8,620 nt of DNA from Verrucomicrobiia bacterium. GTDB taxonomy: Bacteria > Verrucomicrobiota > Verrucomicrobiia > Verrucomicrobiales > Akkermansiaceae. The notes below the pieces were generated by a model. That model was not told the DNA's origin. It saw only the letters and a program-made list of their open reading frames with translations, and did not search any database. Below are positions 1 through 7,117 of this stretch, one piece after another. A program made the translations under genes and the position numbers. The DNA is taken from assembly GCA_947460915.1 (NCBI GenBank), contig CANHKJ010000118.1, positions 1 to 8,620 on the forward strand, in the 5' to 3' direction. Position 1 is the stretch's first letter; every line of letters starts with the position of its first letter.

Positions 1-1599
1 GGGTTTTCACCGCAACAAATCGGCACTGTGGTGGCAGCAGTATTGCTCGGTTCAGTTCTATCGTCTCTTTTTGCCGGCGCGTTAGCTGATTTTTTTGGAA
101 GAAAACCGATACTAATTCTCAGTGCTCTGTTATTCATTCTGAGCGTTCCCATCATTTGTTTATCGAACTCTTTTGTCGCACTAATCGCAGGTCGCTTGCT
201 ACAAGGCATTTCCGGAGGATTGATCGGAGTAGTGGTACCTCTCTACCTCGCTGAATGCCTCGGAGCCAACAGTCGTGGCAAGGGCACGGGCTTGTTTCAG
301 TTCTTACTGACAGTGGGTCTAGTTTTCGCTGCGCTCATCGCACTCTATTTTGGCAGCAAAGTGGAATCCTTAGAACTCGCCGGAGGAACTGGCCAGCAAC
401 TATTCGATGCAAAAAATTCTGCATGGCGCATGATCTTCTGGGTATCAGTGATTCCGGGAATCTTTTTCTTGCTGGGATGCTTCTTCGTAACTGAATCTCC
501 TCGTTGGTTGTTCCTCAAAGGTCGCCGAGAAGAGGCGCGTGCTGCGCTTCTGAAATCAAGTGGCGAAGAAGGAGCTGATCAAGCGATTCGTGACATGTCA
601 GAATCAGAAAGCACGGCAAAAGCTGCAGTAGACTCAGGCACGTCAAAAGGAAGCATTTTTCAACGCAAATACATTTACCCGTTCGTCTTGGCAGTCGTGA
701 TCCTCGCTTGCAACCAAGCCACAGGAATCAATTCGGTGTTGGCCTACTCGGTGAAGATTTTTCAGCAAGGTGGCCTCTCAGGAGTCATGGGCAACTACGG
801 TGACACCGTGCTGAAAATTGTAAACTGCATCATGACCATCGTAGCGGTAGTCTTAGTTGACAAAGCAGGTCGCAAATTCCTACTCAAGATGGGCACTGCT
901 GGCATCATTGCCGGCTTGGTCGGTGCCGCGCTGCTATTCCTTGGCATCGAGAACAATCGGAAAGATATTACCGAAAAAGTCCAAACCATGGTTTCAGCAA
1001 CTGATGCCACTCTTGTCATCAATCTGAGTGATAAATCATTGATGGATTCATTAGCTGGTGAAATCAGCAATCAAGAGCAGCAACTGGTAGTAACCTACCA
1101 ACGGGGAGAAGAGGGAGGAACGGAATTGGTCAATTCTCTGCCCGTAACACTGAACAATGGCAAAATCAATGAGCCCGTGCTGAAAATCGCCGCCTCGCAA
1201 GATGAGAAAAACAAGGAGCCACTGATTATCAAACGTGCAGAAATCGGACCACGACCCAATAGCACGACAGGCTGGCTCGTAGCAGTATGCTTTATGCTAT
1301 TCATTGCAGCCTACGCCGCAGGCCCCGGAGTTTGCGTATGGCTCGCGCTGTCCGAGCTAATGCCTAACAGAATTCGTTCTAACGGCATGAGCATTGCTCT
1401 ACTAATCAACCAAGGCGTATCGACATCAATCGCTTGGCTATTCCTCCCGCTCGTCGGAAACTACGGCTACTCAACCATGTTCTTTGCATGGGCTGCATTT
1501 ACCGTGATTTACTTCATCGCAGCAGCATTCTTCTTGCCCGAAACGAAAGGCAAAACACTAGAAGAAATCGAAGGTTACTTCGAAGGGAAAAAACTCTAA
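1..1599 (+). CDS. Sugar porter family MFS transporter, 5'-partial, with periplasmic insert
   Basis: This is an inner-membrane sugar transporter of the major facilitator superfamily, probably a sugar:H+ symporter. The frame is open from base 1 and the first residues (GFSPQQIGT) already match the family's pre-TM2 segment, so the start and TM1 lie off the window; the GTG at 28 is not the true start. Numbering from base 1, visible signatures are DFFGRKP (30-36, motif A in the TM2-TM3 loop), TESPR (164-168, usually PESPR, after TM6), NQATGIN (238-244, TM7), VDKAGRK (286-292) and PETKGK (513-518) near the C-terminus. Residues about 317-420, between TM9 and TM10, form a hydrophilic segment of roughly 104 residues where relatives such as XylE have a short periplasmic loop. 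The substrate cannot be told from sequence. A strong terminator follows 22 bases after the stop, so this is the last gene of its transcript. Confidence 0.93.
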   Translation, partial: GFSPQQIGTVVAAVLLGSVLSSLFAGALADFFGRKPILILSALLFILSVPIICLSNSFVALIAGRLLQGISGGLIGVVVPLYLAECLGANSRGKGTGLFQFLLTVGLVFAALIALYFGSKVESLELAGGTGQQLFDAKNSAWRMIFWVSVIPGIFFLLGCFFVTESPRWLFLKGRREEARAALLKSSGEEGADQAIRDMSESESTAKAAVDSGTSKGSIFQRKYIYPFVLAVVILACNQATGINSVLAYSVKIFQQGGLSGVMGNYGDTVLKIVNCIMTIVAVVLVDKAGRKFLLKMGTAGIIAGLVGAALLFLGIENNRKDITEKVQTMVSATDATLVINLSDKSLMDSLAGEISNQEQQLVVTYQRGEEGGTELVNSLPVTLNNGKINEPVLKIAASQDEKNKEPLIIKRAEIGPRPNSTTGWLVAVCFMLFIAAYAAGPGVCVWLALSELMPNRIRSNGMSIALLINQGVSTSIAWLFLPLVGNYGYSTMFFAWAAFTVIYFIAAAFFLPETKGKTLEEIEGYFEGKKL

Positions 1600-1621
1600 T
1601 AAGCATCACATATCCCAAAAC

Positions 1622-1659
1622 AATTCAGGCGCTTTTCTTTCAAAAAGCGCCTGAATTTT
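1622..1659 (+). terminator. Rho-independent terminator of the transporter gene
   Basis: A perfect 15-bp stem is seen: arm AATTCAGGCGCTTTT (1622-1636), six-base loop CTTTCA, arm AAAAGCGCCTGAATT (1643-1657), followed by more T residues. The GC-rich core and the T run fit an intrinsic terminator directly after the transporter stop at 1599. The stem begins with A-rich sequence on the other strand too, but there is no minus-strand gene here to terminate. Confidence 0.88.
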
Positions 1660-1727
1660 ATCCATGTCCATCAGATCATGATAGACAGACGTACTCGCTC
1701 TCACCCTAAAGAGCTCATAAATCCCTA

Positions 1728-1756
1728 GGCCATTCGAAATTTTTCCCGAAATGGCC
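1728..1756. repeat. Inverted repeat just upstream of a promoter-like site
   Basis: GGCCATTCG (1728-1736) pairs with CGAAATGGCC (1747-1756) with one bulged A, around a 10-base loop. It ends two bases before the TTGACC box at 1759. Placed immediately upstream of a candidate -35 box, it could be a binding site for a dimeric regulator or a second hairpin ending read-through from the transporter. The symmetry is seen; the role is inferred. Confidence 0.4.
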
Positions 1757-1758
1757 AC

Positions 1759-1786
1759 TTGACCTGCTACGCTTTTCCCCTAGCAT
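1759..1786 (+). promoter_or_regulatory. Candidate promoter of the secreted protein gene
   Basis: TTGACC (1759-1764) and TAGCAT (1781-1786) are separated by 16 bases and resemble sigma-70 -35 and -10 boxes (5/6 and 4/6 matches). Transcription would begin near 1793, at the ATG at 1794, giving a leaderless mRNA. No Shine-Dalgarno sequence is visible before either ATG of the gene. Consensus matching only. Confidence 0.4.
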
Positions 1787-1793
1787 GGCGGTA

Positions 1794-2672
1794 ATGAATC
1801 GCACCGTGAAACAGATCATCTTCTCCCTCGCCGCCTTGGCTTGCACTGCTGTGAGCCAGGCCCAAATCGGCGTCAACATCCGCATGAACTCCGCGCAAAT
1901 TCTCGCGGGGGAAAATGTACTGGTCGGTGTCACCATCACTAACAATACGGGCAATGACATCGTCCTTGCGGATCAAGGCCGGACTTCATGGCTCGACATG
2001 GTTGTCAAACGTGGCAACGGCGAGGTCGCCTCAGGACTCGGCAACGCCAACTTCGGCGCTGTCAAAATTGGCGCAGGTCAGACCGTGGCCAAGACAATCG
2101 ATATCTCGAAAATCTACAATCTCCGCGAACCTGGATCCTACTCCGTGTCAGCGATCATTCGCGATCGTGGAACTCAATCGAGCGGCTATATCTCCAACCG
2201 CTTGCTTTTCACCTGCGCTACTGCACGACCCGATTGGAGCCAAAAAGTCGGCGTTCCAGGCTCCCCCGGAAAAACTCGCGAATACCGCGTAATCAACTTC
2301 ACAAGCTCATCCCGGACCAAGCTCTACGCCCAACTCATTGATGGCAAAACTGGCACATCGATCCAAACCCTCTGTCTCGGAGAGGCGTTGCTTTTCCGCA
2401 AACCACAAGCAAGCGTTGATCGCGCTCAGGTTCTCCATGTTCTCTACCTCGCCACGCCCGAATTCTACGTTCACGCCCGCATGGATGTGGATGGAAAATT
2501 TCTCGGACGAGACCTCCACAAGCGCGGTGCCAATGGTGATCCTCGCCTCATGACCTTCGGCGATGGCTCCGTCAAAGTCGCTGGAAGTGTGCTCTATGAT
2601 GCAGCCGCAGCAGCTCAGGCCCAAGCCAAAATCCGCAAAATCTCCGAACGCCCTCCTTACGTTTACAACTAA
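1794..2672 (+). CDS. Secreted protein of unknown function, predicted beta-rich
   Basis: I do not recognise a named family. The protein (292 aa from this ATG) begins with a clear signal peptide: basic start MNRTVKQ, hydrophobic core IIFSLAALACTAV, and a likely cleavage after SQA before QIGVNI. The next 120 or so residues alternate polar and hydrophobic strands (VLVGVTITNNTGNDIVL, GSYSVSAIIRD), which looks like an immunoglobulin-like beta sandwich of the kind found in bacterial envelope proteins; this is a fold guess. The second half is also strand-rich. The tail has an alanine-rich stretch (DAAAAAQAQAKIRK) and ends PPYVYN. An alternative ATG at 1785 adds three residues but overlaps the -10-like box, so 1794 is preferred. 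The amidase gene follows 75 bases later on the same strand, so a cell-envelope role is plausible but not shown. Confidence 0.8.
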   Translation: MNRTVKQIIFSLAALACTAVSQAQIGVNIRMNSAQILAGENVLVGVTITNNTGNDIVLADQGRTSWLDMVVKRGNGEVASGLGNANFGAVKIGAGQTVAKTIDISKIYNLREPGSYSVSAIIRDRGTQSSGYISNRLLFTCATARPDWSQKVGVPGSPGKTREYRVINFTSSSRTKLYAQLIDGKTGTSIQTLCLGEALLFRKPQASVDRAQVLHVLYLATPEFYVHARMDVDGKFLGRDLHKRGANGDPRLMTFGDGSVKVAGSVLYDAAAAAQAQAKIRKISERPPYVYN

Positions 2673-2747
2673 CTCAGCCTGATAGTTAATTTTTCTATAA
2701 AATTTATTGTCGGGTAATAAAATTTCTGATTCAATTCGCGCAGAGTT

Positions 2748-3353
2748 ATGAAACGCTTTACCCAATTACTCCTCACGCTCGCTTGCTTTCTGCTGATCAG
2801 CCCAGCAGCACAAGCACGTTACTTCAGCACCGTTGTGATCGATCCCGGTCACGGTGGTCACGACAAAGGATGCCAATGGGGGCGCGTATACGAAAAACAC
2901 CTCTGCCTCGATACCTCTTTACGCCTCGAAAACACCCTCAAGCGCAAGGGCTATCGCACCGCTGTGCTGCGCCGCAGCGATTACTTCATCTCACTGCCCC
3001 AACGTGTATCGATGGCCTCGAAATACCGTAACGCAATCTTCGTGAGTGTACACTACAATTTCACCTGGCGCCAAGAGGCCTGTGGCCTCGAAACATTTTA
3101 CAGTTCTGCACAGAGCAAATCTCTCGCTTCCTACGTTCAAAGCAATATGCTACGCCGCGTCCGTGGCACCAACCGCGGCGTAAAGTTTGCCCGTTACTAC
3201 GTAATTCGCAACGCCTCCATGCCCGCCATCCTCGTGGAATGCGGTTTTGTCAGCAATCGCAACGAGCGCGATAAAATGCGTAAATCTTGGTACCGCCAAG
3301 CCATCGCTGATGGAATCGCTGACGGCATCAGCCTTTATCGCAGCCGCGGCTGA
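2748..3353 (+). CDS. N-acetylmuramoyl-L-alanine amidase, Amidase_3 family, secreted
   Basis: The enzyme cleaves the amide bond between N-acetylmuramic acid and L-alanine of peptidoglycan, using zinc. The 201-aa protein has a signal peptide (MKRFTQLLLTLACFLLISPAAQA, cleavage near residue 23) followed directly by one Amidase_3 domain, so it should act in the periplasm or outside the membrane. The metal ligands and catalytic residue are all present: H35 in DPGHGG, E49 in YEKH, H102 in SVHYN, and the catalytic glutamate E164 in VECGF. RGVK (143-146) and the SN pair after the catalytic site are also typical. There is no cell-wall-binding domain (no LysM, SPOR or AMIN), so this is a minimal form like CwlD or the catalytic part of AmiC. 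The gene is followed after two bases by the zinc-ribbon gene, and thrBC lie downstream on the same strand. No clear Shine-Dalgarno sequence precedes the ATG. Confidence 0.93.
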   Translation: MKRFTQLLLTLACFLLISPAAQARYFSTVVIDPGHGGHDKGCQWGRVYEKHLCLDTSLRLENTLKRKGYRTAVLRRSDYFISLPQRVSMASKYRNAIFVSVHYNFTWRQEACGLETFYSSAQSKSLASYVQSNMLRRVRGTNRGVKFARYYVIRNASMPAILVECGFVSNRNERDKMRKSWYRQAIADGIADGISLYRSRG

Positions 3354-3355
3354 AA

Positions 3356-3646
3356 GTGAAATATCTCTGCCCCTGATGTGATCAAGACGTGCCTGTTGGC
3401 AGTGATTGCCCACATTGCAATCAAGCAGCCAAGTCGAAAAAATCGACTTTTACAGACGAACGAAAATCTTGGCAGCAGGACTCCGCCTACGACGGCACAG
3501 ACATTCCCGATGATGAATTCGCATACGACACATTCATCGCGAACGAATTCGGAAAAAATCCCATCCGCAAGAGCGGTCTCGCTTAGTATTGGTATCTCGT
3601 CGCAGTTTTTCTTCTCTTCGTTATGTTCGATGATTTGTTTCGATAA
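3356..3646 (+). pseudogene. Zinc-ribbon/membrane-anchor small protein gene with two in-frame stops
   Basis: One reading frame from GTG 3356 to TAA 3644-3646 encodes a 96-codon protein with a coherent design but two internal stops: TGA at 3374-3376 (codon 7) and TAG at 3584-3586 (codon 77). Reading through, it begins MKYLCP-stop-CDQ, giving two zinc knuckles, C5/C8 and C18/C21 (CPHC). A polar linker, an acidic conserved-looking block (DIPDDEFAYDTFIANEFG, about 56-68), and after the TAG a hydrophobic helix YWYLVAVFLLFVMF ending DDLFR follow. The first stop splits the first knuckle and the second removes the membrane anchor, so both interrupt regions that make sense only when joined. The layout resembles small bacterial zinc-ribbon proteins with a C-terminal helix (recalled, not searched). 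Best explanation: a recent pseudogene or two base errors. A shorter product from GTG 3389 to 3586 would have one knuckle and no anchor. It lies two bases after the amidase stop, so it was probably in its operon. Confidence 0.68.
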
Positions 3647-3710
3647 AATACAGCCATGTGCCACAAACAGTTGGCGAGAAAATTTCTTCAAATCTTGACA
3701 CACACAGCTC

Positions 3711-3738
3711 TAGTCATTTGTTGCAAAATCTGTACTAT
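3711..3738 (+). promoter_or_regulatory. Possible promoter of thrBC
   Basis: TAGTCA (3711-3716) and TACTAT (3733-3738) lie 16 bases apart and each match four of six consensus bases. The start point would fall near 3745, three bases before the thrB ATG at 3748. A perfect TTGACA at 3695-3700 lies nearby but has no -10 box at the right distance. Weak evidence; noted because the -10-like box sits at the same distance from the start codon as in two other genes of the window. Confidence 0.25.
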
Positions 3739-3747
3739 GACCGCGCG

Positions 3748-4710
3748 ATGCTTCCCGAGCCCATTCTTGAAACCAGAGTTTTTGCCCCCGCCACTGTTGC
3801 CAACGTAGCCTGCGGTTACGACGTTCTTGGCTTTGCCATCGACGCTCCAGGCGACGAGGTAGTGGTCCGCCATTCATCCAAACCGGGGCTGCGAATCACG
3901 ACAATCACTGGTGATGACGGCAAACTGCCGAAAGACCCCGAGAAAAACACAGCAGGCGTCGCCGCCTTGGATTTCCTCCGCCACCTCGGCATGCTGGATC
4001 GTGGCATTGAGATGGAAATTCACAAAAAAATGCCCTTCGGCTCCGGCCTTGGTTCCTCCGCCGCTTCCGCGGTAGCTGGCGTCTATGCCGTAAATCGACT
4101 CATCGGTGAACCGCTTACCAAAAAACAACTACTACCATTCGCCATGGCCGGTGAAGCCAGTGCCGATGGTGCATGGCATGCCGACAACGTTGCGCCCTGC
4201 CTGCTCGGTGGCATCGTTTTCATCCGCTCGAACGAAGAACTCGACATCGCACAAATTCCCGTGCCGCAAAACCTCTGGGCCGCCGTCGTGCATCCCGACA
4301 TAGAGATCCTCACCAAGGTCGCCCGCGAAATTTTGCCCAAGGACATCCCGCTCAACAATGCCACCCAACAAATTGGCAACCTTGGCGGCCTCCTCTGCGG
4401 CTTGATTCAAGAAGACTACGGTTTGATTTCGCGCTCGATCCATGATGTTATCGCCGAGCCACGTCGTCAAAAACTGATCCCTGAGTTCTACAAAGCCAAA
4501 CGCGCCGCGCTATCCGCTGGTGCCCTCGGCTTTTCGATCTCTGGTGCCGGCCCATCCGTTTTTGCTCTCTGTGAAGGTGAGGAAACCGCACGCAAAGTCG
4601 GAGAGGCCATTTCCAAGGTGTTCTCGGCCGTGCCCCTCTCCAACCAAATTCACGTCTCCCGCATCAACCCGAAAGGCGTGCACGTGGTTCAAGAAAAAAT
4701 CAACAAGTGA
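3748..4710 (+). CDS. thrB: Homoserine kinase
   Basis: The enzyme transfers a phosphate from ATP to L-homoserine, making O-phospho-L-homoserine for threonine synthase; it acts in the cytoplasm. It is a GHMP-family kinase. From this ATG the protein is 320 aa, close to the usual 300-320. The family marks are in order: the N-terminal FAPATVANVACGYDVLGFA block (about 12-30), the phosphate-binding loop PFGSGLGSSAAS (96-107), ADNVAP (145-150) in the substrate region, and the C-terminal glycine motif GFSISGAGPS (261-270). The frame stays open up to a GTG at 3658, which would add 30 residues (PQTVGEKISSNLD...) with no likeness to the family, so the ATG at 3748 is chosen. thrC begins six bases after the TGA stop, so the two are almost certainly co-transcribed. 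No thrA or homoserine dehydrogenase gene is in the window. Confidence 0.95.
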   Translation: MLPEPILETRVFAPATVANVACGYDVLGFAIDAPGDEVVVRHSSKPGLRITTITGDDGKLPKDPEKNTAGVAALDFLRHLGMLDRGIEMEIHKKMPFGSGLGSSAASAVAGVYAVNRLIGEPLTKKQLLPFAMAGEASADGAWHADNVAPCLLGGIVFIRSNEELDIAQIPVPQNLWAAVVHPDIEILTKVAREILPKDIPLNNATQQIGNLGGLLCGLIQEDYGLISRSIHDVIAEPRRQKLIPEFYKAKRAALSAGALGFSISGAGPSVFALCEGEETARKVGEAISKVFSAVPLSNQIHVSRINPKGVHVVQEKINK

Positions 4711-4716
4711 GACGCC

Positions 4717-6027
4717 GTGCTCTACCATTCCACCAACAACCCTAAAGCACTCGTTCCGCTCAAGGAAGCCATCCTGCGCTCACTCCCGGCGGACAATGGC
4801 CTCTACATGCCTCAGGAAATCCACCCACTTCCTGCTGAGTTTTGGAAAAACTGGCGCGACTACAGCTTCGAGGAAATCGGCTTTCACGTGGCCTCCGCCT
4901 TTTTCGGAGAAGATGTTCCCGCTGATGATTTACGCGAAATTGTTCATGGCACAATCACCTTTGATGCCCCGCTGATCCAACTTGGACCCGGCCAATTTGT
5001 GCTCGAACTTTTCCATGGCCCCACACTCGCTTTCAAGGACTTCGGCGCCCGTTTCATGGCTCGCTTGATGGCCTACCTCACGCGCGGCGATAGCCATGAA
5101 CTGACCGTCCTCGTCGCCACCTCCGGTGATACCGGCGGTGCCGTAGCTTCAGCATTTCACAATGTCCCTGGCACCCGCGTGATCATCCTTTTCCCAAAAG
5201 GAAAAGTTTCTCCGCTCCAAGAAAAGCAACTCACCGCTCTCGGCGGAAACATCACGGCATTGGAAATTGATGGTAGCTTCGATGACTGCCAACGCCTCGT
5301 CAAAGCAGCGTTCCTCAATCAAGAACTTTCCGCCCGACTCAATCTCACATCGGCAAACTCAATCAATCTATCACGCCTGGTACCACAGAGCTTCTACTAC
5401 TTCCATAGTAGCAGAGAATTACCCGAAGGCGTCGAGCCCGTGTTTGTGATTCCTTCAGGGAATTTCGGCAATCTCACCGCTGGTCTGCTTGCCACCAAAC
5501 TCGGCCTGCCCGTGAAAAAATTCATCGCAGCCACGAATCGCAACGACGTTGTGCCTGCATACCTGAAATCAGGAAACTACCAAGCACGACCCAGCGTCGC
5601 GACCATCTCGAATGCGATGGATGTCGGTGCTCCATCAAACTTCGTGCGCATGCTTGCCCTCTTCGATGGCGACTGGCAACGCATGAGCGAAAAAATCGCC
5701 GGCTTTTCGTTTGACGACGACACCACCCGCGCCGCGATCCGCACCGTGCAAGCTCTTCACCAGTATGCGATCGATCCACACGGAGCTGTCGGCTGGCTTG
5801 CCGCCAAAAAATGGAGTGCTCAGAACCCGGGCAACGCTACAATTGTTCTCGAGACCGCACACCCGTCCAAGTTCCTCGACGTAATGGAAGCCGAGCTCGG
5901 GAAAGGCTCCGTTGAGATCCCCGAACGCCTCGCATGCCTCGCGAATGCTCCGTCACACTCGATCCCGATGTCTCACGAAGAAGCCCCTTTCCTCGCTTGG
6001 CTCAATCAGCAATCCCCACATCGCTGA
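4717..6027 (+). CDS. thrC: Threonine synthase
   Basis: This PLP-dependent enzyme converts O-phospho-L-homoserine and water to L-threonine and phosphate, using the product of the adjacent thrB. The 436-aa protein is of the longer E. coli/yeast type, as the N-terminal block MLYHSTNN...LPADNGLYMP shows. The PLP-binding lysine is K107 in HGPTLAFKDFGARF, the same position as in E. coli ThrC. Further marks are TSGDTGGAV (135-143), SANSINLSRL (212-221) and PSGNFGN (246-252), which holds the cofactor phosphate. The start is a GTG six bases after the thrB stop; it is supported by the family's usual first residues. No Shine-Dalgarno sequence is visible, so translation may be coupled to thrB. The last 26 bases overlap the 3' end of the convergent DUF2891 gene. 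Confidence 0.96.
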   Translation: MLYHSTNNPKALVPLKEAILRSLPADNGLYMPQEIHPLPAEFWKNWRDYSFEEIGFHVASAFFGEDVPADDLREIVHGTITFDAPLIQLGPGQFVLELFHGPTLAFKDFGARFMARLMAYLTRGDSHELTVLVATSGDTGGAVASAFHNVPGTRVIILFPKGKVSPLQEKQLTALGGNITALEIDGSFDDCQRLVKAAFLNQELSARLNLTSANSINLSRLVPQSFYYFHSSRELPEGVEPVFVIPSGNFGNLTAGLLATKLGLPVKKFIAATNRNDVVPAYLKSGNYQARPSVATISNAMDVGAPSNFVRMLALFDGDWQRMSEKIAGFSFDDDTTRAAIRTVQALHQYAIDPHGAVGWLAAKKWSAQNPGNATIVLETAHPSKFLDVMEAELGKGSVEIPERLACLANAPSHSIPMSHEEAPFLAWLNQQSPHR

Positions 6028-7111
6028 GCATATACACCGCAAAGGAGGCCAACCAATGTTCGCCTTCGTAGTGGCCCGTCGAGACCATCGCGAGCCCCGC
6101 TTTGCCATGTGACTCAGATGATTTTTCTAACACCGCACGCCGTGGATCGCTGTCGTTAAGTCTGCGAGCAATGCTTTTCATCGTCCATGCTCGCGTCAAG
6201 TTGAGACCCGCAAGGTGAATCAATTGCCCATCTGTGGGATCGCTAATGCTCACCGGATCTAACAAATTTCCTGCTTTACCCTGAGCCAGCTGAGGAAAAT
6301 ATCCTGAGAGCCACTGCGAAAACTTCTCCTCATCGAGCACCCGACGCATCAAATCCGCAGCATTCAATCCTGGTGAAAAAAAGTCATTGCCCGATGGCTC
6401 ATAGCTCACTGGATAATCGCGATCTTTGCCGTAAAACTGAATTGCTTTGGCGCGAATCAACTTCTCGAATTCGGCATCACCCGCACCTTTCGCCCAGTCA
6501 AAGAACTGCCCTAACGGAAATGCACTTTCGGGATGAAATCCACAACGCACCGGCCAATCGAGTTTTGGTAGGTATTCTTTCGCGAGACTCACAATCATCG
6601 ATTCTAGCGGCTCAAGATGAGCGAGCCATTTTTTCGCATCGGCATCTTCCCAACTCCGCAACTCTTGTCCTAAGCGCAACAACCAAGCCCAGCCATACAT
6701 GCGCTCAAAGCTCCGATTTTCTTTTTGCGTGAAATAAGCTGCCTCATCCTTCAACGCTTTTTCTGTGAAACGAGCATCTAACACCTTGCGCACCTCAGCG
6801 GCCCAAGGGGCCTTGGGTTGCAGTCGCAAGCAACGCACCAGCATCCAATGCCCATGCACCGAGGAATGCCAATCGAAATGACCATAAAACACCGGATGCA
6901 TTTCTCGCGGCGTCCGTAAATCTTCTGCACGAGTCAACACCGCCCCAGGTTTGTTAGGATACTCCCGATCAATCCCTGCCAATGCCATTTTCACAAATAC
7001 CTCAGCCTGTGCTTCGTCCATGCGTAGTTCTACGGCATGACTCGCCATTGTGACAAGCACACAGTGCAGTGCGATCCACCATCGGCACGCCATTCGTTTG
7101 ATTTCCTGCAT
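6002..7111 (-). CDS. DUF2891 family protein with signal peptide
   Basis: The function of this family is not known to me. The protein is 369 aa from the ATG at 7111. Family blocks recognised from memory are HPVFYGHFDWHSSVHGHW (72-89), CGFHPESAFPLG in the middle, YEPSGNDFFSPGL followed by ADLMRRVL, DGQLIHLAGLNLTRAW, and the closing GEHWLASFAVYML. The many conserved H, W, D and E residues suggest an enzyme with a polar pocket, but no reaction can be named. The N-terminus (MQEIKRMACRWWIALHCVLVTMASHA, then VEL) looks like a signal peptide, which points to export. An alternative ATG at 7093 has an AGGA ten bases upstream and would also keep the hydrophobic segment; the frame is open further up to 7174, but that would overlap the divergent HIT gene. 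The gene converges on thrC with a 26-bp overlap. Confidence 0.85.
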   Translation of the reverse strand: MQEIKRMACRWWIALHCVLVTMASHAVELRMDEAQAEVFVKMALAGIDREYPNKPGAVLTRAEDLRTPREMHPVFYGHFDWHSSVHGHWMLVRCLRLQPKAPWAAEVRKVLDARFTEKALKDEAAYFTQKENRSFERMYGWAWLLRLGQELRSWEDADAKKWLAHLEPLESMIVSLAKEYLPKLDWPVRCGFHPESAFPLGQFFDWAKGAGDAEFEKLIRAKAIQFYGKDRDYPVSYEPSGNDFFSPGLNAADLMRRVLDEEKFSQWLSGYFPQLAQGKAGNLLDPVSISDPTDGQLIHLAGLNLTRAWTMKSIARRLNDSDPRRAVLEKSSESHGKAGLAMVSTGHYEGEHWLASFAVYMLSDVGIAD

Positions 7112-7117
7112 GTCACC

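Noticed and set aside
2700..2725. AT-rich interrupted palindrome before the amidase gene as a terminator.
   Set aside because: The arms are almost only A and T with a bulge, so the hairpin would be weak, and there is no T run after a GC-rich stem. In a 75-base AT-rich spacer this is expected by chance.
3374..3401. Selenocysteine reading of the TGA in CP-stop-C, with a short TGCC/GGCA hairpin (3390-3401) downstream at a plausible distance.
   Set aside because: A 4-bp hairpin is easily due to chance, the same gene has a second stop (TAG) that selenocysteine cannot explain, and no selenocysteine machinery is in the window. Nonsense mutation or sequencing error is simpler.
3378..3698. Overlapping open frames on both strands around the zinc-ribbon gene, including a 122-codon minus-strand frame ending at 3335.
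   Set aside because: No recognisable family, they run across gene ends, and they are opposite or offset to the frame that carries the CPHC, acidic and membrane-helix pattern.
3695..3700. Perfect TTGACA as a -35 box upstream of thrB.
   Set aside because: No -10-like sequence lies 15-19 bases downstream.
3658..3747. GTG at 3658 as the start of thrB, adding 30 residues.
   Set aside because: The extra residues do not resemble homoserine kinases, which begin close to the FAPAT block; the ATG at 3748 gives the usual length.
6373..6732. 119-codon plus-strand frame inside the DUF2891 gene.
   Set aside because: It lies antisense to well-conserved family blocks and shows no family of its own; a shadow frame.
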